Under the pieces are notes generated by a model. The model made no database searches. It saw nothing but the letters and a program-made list of their open reading frames with translations, and was not told the DNA's origin. A stretch of DNA of 10,556 nucleotides from Alphaproteobacteria bacterium (lineage in GTDB: Bacteria > Pseudomonadota > Alphaproteobacteria > Micavibrionales > Micavibrionaceae). The stretch lies in contig JAESUK010000049.1 of assembly GCA_016763095.1 (NCBI GenBank), forward strand, positions 1 through 10,556, written 5' to 3'. This document shows positions 6,810 through 10,556 of the stretch, piece after piece. Each line of letters begins with the position of its first letter. Positions within the stretch are counted from its first letter, which is position 1. A program made the position numbers and the translations under genes.

Positions 6810-7619
6810 ATGTCTATGAGCTATCAACACATCTATCATGCAGGAAACCCTGCCGACATCCACAAACATCTTTGGATTTTGGCGGTGCTCGGCTATCTGC
6901 AACAAAAAGATACGCCTTTATTTTGGTGTGACGCACACGCAGGACGTGGTGTTTATGATTTAAACTCCACCGAGGCACAAAAAACGCAAGAATTTAACTC
7001 TGGCATTGCGAAGCTTTACCACGAAAAGATTGATCATCCATTATGGTCAGAGATCAAACGCACCATTGACGAGATTAACCCAGATGAGGACTCTGAGTTT
7101 TACCCTGGCACTGCCTTAATGGTGGCGCGTCGTTTGCGCGCAGAAGATCGCATGGAATGTTACGATCCTCACCCACAAGAATTTATGCACCTTGAAAAAG
7201 CTATGTCGCCTTACAAAAACGTACTGACCAAAGAGATACGCATAGAAGAAGGTATTTTCTCGTGTACGCCTCCGAAAGAGAGCCGTGGTGCTATTTTTGT
7301 TGATCCAAGCTATGAGATTAAAACAGAATATAAGCATGTTCCAAAGATCGTAAAGCGTGTGATTAAGAAATGGCCTAACGGTACATATATGTTGTGGTAT
7401 CCAATGCTCGCGCAAAATCGCCATGAAGAGCTGAAAGATGCGTGTCGTGCCATTGATGAAGCCGTCATATTTGACGAATGGGTGTTTGACGACCCTAAAC
7501 GCGATGGATTCAGGGGCATGTACGGAACTGGAATGGCAGTTTTCAATGCCCCCTACTCTGTGCCTGAGACAATTGCGGAGTGTCGCGATATTTTTCTACC
7601 GTTATTGAAAAAAAATTGA
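6810..7619 (+). CDS. rlmJ: 23S rRNA (adenine(2030)-N6)-methyltransferase RlmJ
   Basis: 269 aa from the ATG at 6810. RlmJ is a SAM-dependent enzyme that makes m6A2030 in 23S rRNA. The family hallmarks are present: N-terminal SYQHIYHAGNPADIHKH (4-20; E. coli has SYRHSFHAGNHADVLKH), the SAM-site motif CDAHAGRG (40-47), YPGTALMVARRL matching E. coli YPGSPLIARLLL, and GTYMLWYPM near 190. The catalytic motif IV is DPSYE (165-169), where the usual form is DPPY, so the second Pro is Ser; Asp and Tyr are kept and activity is probable. A longer reading from TTG 6774 adds 12 residues with no family similarity, so I chose 6810, which has GAG at 9 nt; Met3 (6816) is also possible and matches the E. coli start more closely. 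Divergent from radA and 66 bp before dnaX. Confidence 0.93.
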   Translation: MSMSYQHIYHAGNPADIHKHLWILAVLGYLQQKDTPLFWCDAHAGRGVYDLNSTEAQKTQEFNSGIAKLYHEKIDHPLWSEIKRTIDEINPDEDSEFYPGTALMVARRLRAEDRMECYDPHPQEFMHLEKAMSPYKNVLTKEIRIEEGIFSCTPPKESRGAIFVDPSYEIKTEYKHVPKIVKRVIKKWPNGTYMLWYPMLAQNRHEELKDACRAIDEAVIFDEWVFDDPKRDGFRGMYGTGMAVFNAPYSVPETIAECRDIFLPLLKKN

Positions 7620-7658
7620 GCACAAAGTAATGAGTCTTTCCTTCTCTCATTGAGAAAA

Positions 7659-7664
7659 TATAAG
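7659..7664 (+). promoter_or_regulatory. Possible -10 element for dnaX
   Basis: TATAAG matches 5/6 to TATAAT and would start transcription about 15 nt before the dnaX start codon. No good -35 lies 16-18 bp upstream (around 7636-7641), so dnaX may instead be read through from rlmJ. Confidence 0.25.
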
Positions 7665-7685
7665 AATCGCCTTAAAGGTAGAGTC

Positions 7686-9404
7686 ATGTCAGATACAAAA
7701 AAAGAAAAAGAAGAAGTCTATAAAGTTCTCGCACGGAAATACCGTCCAACAAACTTTGATGAGTTAATTGGTCAAGAGGCGCTTGTCCGCACACTTAAGA
7801 ACGCGATTGACTCAAAACGTGTTGCCCATGCGTTCATGCTTACGGGTATTCGTGGGACGGGTAAAACGACGACTGCACGTATTATCGCCAAGGCACTTAA
7901 TTATACGGGCGCAGATGGCAAACAAGAAGCAACCACAGGTCCAACTGATGATTGTCCAGTATGCCAAGCGATTACCCAAGACCGTCACCAAGATGTGATT
8001 GAGATGGATGCTGCGTCGCGTACTGGTGTAGATGACATCCGCGAAATTATTGATGGGGTACGATATGCCCCAACAGAAGCGCGTTACAAAATCTATATTA
8101 TTGATGAAGTGCACATGCTTTCCAAGAATGCGTTTAATGCGCTTTTGAAAACATTGGAAGAGCCACCAGAGCACGTTAAATTTATTTTTGCGACGACTGA
8201 GATCAGAAAAGTTCCGATTACTATTCTTTCTCGTTGTCAGCGTTTTGATCTTCGCCGTGTGGGCATTGATGACCTTGCGGGGCACTATAAAAACATTTGT
8301 GATCAAGAAGACGTACAGTCTGAAGATGAAGCTTTGAACATGATTTCACGCGCTGCCGATGGGTCTGTACGTGATGGTTTAAGTCTTTTGGATCAAGCGA
8401 TTGCGTTAAGCTCGGTAGATGGGAAGAGTAACATTACAGCCGACCTTGTACGTTCCATGCTTGGCTTAAGTGATCGTACAAAACTACTCGATCTTTTCTC
8501 ATACAGCATTAAGGGTGAGACGGAAACTGCGCTTGATATTGCAACGCATTTCTATGAAAACGGACAAGACCCTGCGCTTTTGATCCAAGATTTAACGGAC
8601 ATGTGTCACGTTCTTACAAAGATCAAAGCTGTGCCGAAGGCACGCCGTACCACTGCCCCGAACATGACGGATGATGAGTACAAGCGTGCGACGGAATTGG
8701 CGCAAACGCTCTCTATTCCTGCGCTTAATAAGGCGTGGCAATTGCTGTTAAAGGGTATGGGCGAAGTACATATGGCAGGCAACCCGCAATCTGCGGCGGA
8801 AATGTTGATTATACGTTTATGTTATGCATCGAATTTGCCTGATCCTGTTGATATGCTTAAAAACCTTGCGAACGGTACAGTTACAATATCTGGTACGGCT
8901 TCATCGGGATCAAATGGTGGAGGTGGCGCGAGCGGAGCAAGTATAGCGCGAGCAACTTCTCCGACAGTTGCATCGGTGAGCGGTGTTACGCAGGCAACCC
9001 AAGTACAACCAACAGTTGCACAAGAGAACGCACCCGTTGCAAACGCGAATTTAGAAACATTGGAAGATGTTGTCACACTCCTTGAAACACACGGGGAGAT
9101 GATCATTGCGGGGCAAGTTGGACAGTTCATGCAACTTATCACCATGAAGGCAGGACATATTGAATTTGTGCCCGTTGAAGGCGCGCCACGTGATCTTTCT
9201 GGTCAACTCAGCAAAGCTTTGTTGAAGTACACAGAAAAACGTTGGGTTGTGACCGTTGGACGTGGAAACGGACAACCGACACTTCAAGAACAAGCTGCTA
9301 CCTATAAGAAGGCAGAATATGAGGCTGTGCTTGCACATGAACAAGTTCAAAATGTGATCAAGATTTTCCCGACAGCGGAAATCACAAAGATCGAGACTAA
9401 ATAA
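7686..9404 (+). CDS. dnaX: DNA polymerase III subunit gamma/tau
   Basis: 572 aa. DnaX is the ATPase core of the clamp loader, which places the sliding clamp on primed DNA; the full-length tau form also links polymerases and helicase. Domain I carries Walker A GIRGTGKTT (54-62), Walker B DEVH (140-143) and the SRC sensor (182-184). The zinc module is reduced: the first ligand is Tyr (ALNY, 70-73) and only C90 and C93 remain. Domains II-III run to about 390, a Gly/Ala/Ser linker covers about 396-455, and a C-terminal alpha/beta domain with GHIEFVPVEGAPRDL (490-504) resembles the alphaproteobacterial tau C-terminal domain. No A-AAA-AAG frameshift site is seen. ATG 7686 has AAAGG at 7 nt; the longer TTG 7650 reading adds 12 basic residues and has no good ribosome-binding site. 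ebfC follows after 33 bp. Confidence 0.97.
   Translation: MSDTKKEKEEVYKVLARKYRPTNFDELIGQEALVRTLKNAIDSKRVAHAFMLTGIRGTGKTTTARIIAKALNYTGADGKQEATTGPTDDCPVCQAITQDRHQDVIEMDAASRTGVDDIREIIDGVRYAPTEARYKIYIIDEVHMLSKNAFNALLKTLEEPPEHVKFIFATTEIRKVPITILSRCQRFDLRRVGIDDLAGHYKNICDQEDVQSEDEALNMISRAADGSVRDGLSLLDQAIALSSVDGKSNITADLVRSMLGLSDRTKLLDLFSYSIKGETETALDIATHFYENGQDPALLIQDLTDMCHVLTKIKAVPKARRTTAPNMTDDEYKRATELAQTLSIPALNKAWQLLLKGMGEVHMAGNPQSAAEMLIIRLCYASNLPDPVDMLKNLANGTVTISGTASSGSNGGGGASGASIARATSPTVASVSGVTQATQVQPTVAQENAPVANANLETLEDVVTLLETHGEMIIAGQVGQFMQLITMKAGHIEFVPVEGAPRDLSGQLSKALLKYTEKRWVVTVGRGNGQPTLQEQAATYKKAEYEAVLAHEQVQNVIKIFPTAEITKIETK
8871..9050 (+). other. Low-complexity Gly/Ala/Ser/Thr linker in DnaX
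   Basis: Codons for about residues 396-455 encode a Gly-rich tract (SGSNGGGGASGAS, 407-419) followed by Ala/Thr/Val/Gln-rich sequence. It joins the clamp-loader core to the tau-specific C-terminal domain and is expected to be disordered. Confidence 0.7.
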
Positions 9405-9437
9405 CTAATAATCATTTGAGAAAAAGGATAATTAATC

Positions 9438-9770
9438 ATGCTCAACATGGCGTCGATGATGAAAAAAGCACAAGACATGAAGCAAAAGATGGAAGCACTT
9501 CAAAAAGAGCTTGGTAAAGAAGAAGTGACAGGTACATCAGGGGCGGGTTTGGTGACGATTGTGATGACATGTAAAGGCGCGGTAAAACCTCTCACCGTTG
9601 ATCCGACATTGATCAATAAAGATGACAGCGAAGTGATGGAAGATTTAATTGTTGCAGCAATGAATGATGCACGTCAAAAAGCGGACGCGAAAATGTCGGA
9701 AGAAACACAAAAAGCGATGAGCGATTTGGGACTTCCTCCTGGCGCACTTGATGGAGGCTTACCGTTTTAA
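9438..9770 (+). CDS. ebfC: YbaB/EbfC family nucleoid-associated protein
   Basis: 110 aa, typical for the family, which forms small dimeric DNA-binding proteins coating the nucleoid. The N-terminus MLNMASMMKKAQDMKQKMEA begins the long amphipathic helix. The family's central strand block follows (GAGLVTIVMTCKGAVKPLTVDP), then the second long helix containing DLIVAAMNDARQKAD. The end MSDLGLPPGALDGGLPF matches the usual xxxGLPPGxxxPF tail. ATG 9438 has AAAGGA (9423-9428) at 9 nt. The dnaX-ybaB order is conserved in many bacteria and supports both calls. The stop TAA is directly followed by the xthA ATG, so the two are translationally coupled. The usual third gene, recR, is absent here. Its exact cellular role in alphaproteobacteria is not settled. 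Confidence 0.95.
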   Translation: MLNMASMMKKAQDMKQKMEALQKELGKEEVTGTSGAGLVTIVMTCKGAVKPLTVDPTLINKDDSEVMEDLIVAAMNDARQKADAKMSEETQKAMSDLGLPPGALDGGLPF

Positions 9771-10556
9771 ATGAAGATTGTAACGTGGAACATAAACTCG
9801 GTTAGATTACGTGCCCCTCTTGTGGTGGCGTTGTTGAATGAATGGCAACCTGATGTGTTGTGTTTACAAGAAACCAAAACAGTTGACGAAACGTTTCCAA
9901 CGGATGTTTTTGCGGACATTGGCTATAAATATCAGTACACCGCAGGAATGAAGTCCTATAACGGGCAAGCGATCCTTTCAAAAATTCCTTTCTATAATCC
10001 ACGTACATATGACAGATGCGGGAAAAGCGACTGTCGCCATATATCTGTGACGTTGGAAGGCTCGGATATTGAAGTTCATAATTTGTACGTTCCCGCAGGT
10101 GGCGATGAGCCTAATATAGAGTCCAATGAGAAGTACAAGCATAAGCTCGACTTTGTGGACGAGCTAGCCACTTGGTTTAAAGACACGTATAGTACAACTG
10201 ACAAGCTTGTTGCTGTGGGCGACTTTAACATTGCGCCGTACGAGCACGATGTTTGGTCACATAAACAACTTTTAAAGGTAATTTCACATACACCCCCTGA
10301 AACTGAGGGCTTGGAGAGAATGCGTGCCTCTCTCAACTGGACAGATGTTGGTCGTCACTTCACACCGATGGAGGAAAAACTCTATACATGGTGGTCATAC
10401 AGAAACAAAGATTATAAGAAATCAAATCGTGGTCGCCGTCTCGATCATGTGTGGGTCACGCCCCCTCTCAAAGATAGCTTGAAGAGCTATGACATGATGC
10501 AGAAAATGCGCGACGTTGAAAAACCTTCCGATCATATCCCTGTGATGATTGAGTTG
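9771..10556 (+). CDS. xthA: Exodeoxyribonuclease III (3' end cut by window edge)
   Basis: 262 codons are visible with no stop before the right edge; family members are about 255-270 aa, so only a few residues are probably missing. The enzyme is an AP endonuclease with 3'-5' exonuclease and 3'-phosphatase activity in base-excision repair. The active-site residues of the endonuclease/exonuclease/phosphatase fold are all present: WNINSVR (Asn7), LQETK (Glu34), NLYVPAGGD (Tyr106), GDFNIAP (Asp151, Asn153), LDHVW (Asp225) and SDHIPV (Asp254, His255). The start MKIVTWNINS is canonical. It follows the ebfC stop with no gap (TAA-ATG), and GGAGG (9753-9757) lies 13 nt upstream within ebfC, so translation likely depends on ebfC. 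The loop SYNGQAILS has Gln where Val is common (SYNGVAILS). Nothing else is odd. Confidence 0.95.
   Translation, partial: MKIVTWNINSVRLRAPLVVALLNEWQPDVLCLQETKTVDETFPTDVFADIGYKYQYTAGMKSYNGQAILSKIPFYNPRTYDRCGKSDCRHISVTLEGSDIEVHNLYVPAGGDEPNIESNEKYKHKLDFVDELATWFKDTYSTTDKLVAVGDFNIAPYEHDVWSHKQLLKVISHTPPETEGLERMRASLNWTDVGRHFTPMEEKLYTWWSYRNKDYKKSNRGRRLDHVWVTPPLKDSLKSYDMMQKMRDVEKPSDHIPVMIEL

Noticed and set aside
7629..7656. Inverted repeat AATGAG/CTCATT after rlmJ as a terminator
   Set aside because: Only 6 bp with an 11-nt loop and no T-run; not convincing, and read-through into dnaX is plausible.
7650..7685. TTG start extending DnaX by 12 residues
   Set aside because: The extra residues (MRKYKNRLKGRV) have no family match, and the ATG at 7686 has a good AAAGG at 7 nt.
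7812..8306. Minus-strand open frame of 164 codons opposite dnaX
   Set aside because: Antisense to the conserved DnaX ATPase domain; low-quality composition rich in Asn, Arg and Ile, no start signals.
8857..8864. TTAAAAAC in dnaX as a programmed frameshift site
   Set aside because: In the reading frame it does not give a proper X-XXY-YYZ heptamer, there is no upstream Shine-Dalgarno-like stimulator that I can see, and the -1 frame stays open for many codons rather than ending early.
10076..10336. Minus-strand open frame of 86 codons opposite xthA
   Set aside because: Antisense shadow of the exonuclease III gene, which carries all catalytic residues on the plus strand.

Overview
The window looks like chromosome of an alphaproteobacterium of moderate GC (mid-40s percent by eye). 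The clues are family-level. DnaX lacks the first zinc-ligand Cys, as is common in alphaproteobacteria (ALNY), and carries a DAASRTGVDDIREI block. MutL is of the endonuclease type, with CNHGRPT near its C-terminus. The initiator tRNA has an A:U pair in its anticodon stem. I cannot name a genus. Most of the window is conserved DNA-maintenance and rRNA-modification genes; I see no evidence of a complete new system.

Left end (1-475): the first 32 codons of a P4-type tyrosine integrase run off the left edge. They lie downstream of the 3' end of an initiator tRNA-fMet gene, and the gap between them is filled with short iterated repeats. This looks like the edge of a genomic island or prophage integrated at tRNA-fMet, with the rest of the element to the left. 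On the other side of the tRNA there is a cluster of inverted repeats and no gene.

Minus-strand block (477-4217): mutL, a small membrane protein of unknown function and the Na+/H+ antiporter gene nhaD are packed with gaps of 3 and 18 bp, so they are probably one operon transcribed right to left. Next (4218-5388) comes a pair of convergent orphan genes, unrecognised by me, each with its own TTGACA element and neither with a detectable partner. Then radA, on the minus strand, encodes a recombination ATPase.

Plus-strand block (6810-10556): rlmJ (23S rRNA m6A methyltransferase) is divergent from radA with only 38 bp between start codons. It is followed by dnaX (clamp-loader tau subunit), ebfC/ybaB (nucleoid-associated protein) and xthA (exonuclease III), the last cut by the right edge within a few residues of its expected end. 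In many bacteria dnaX-ebfC is followed by recR; here xthA takes that place and is start-stop coupled to ebfC.

Functionally the window groups mismatch repair (MutL), recombination (RadA), replication (DnaX), base-excision repair (XthA) and a nucleoid protein, plus ion homeostasis (NhaD) and one rRNA methylase. The items most worth a second look are the island junction with its repeats, the orphan gene pair, the DPSY motif in RlmJ, and the reduced zinc module and Gly-rich linker of DnaX.
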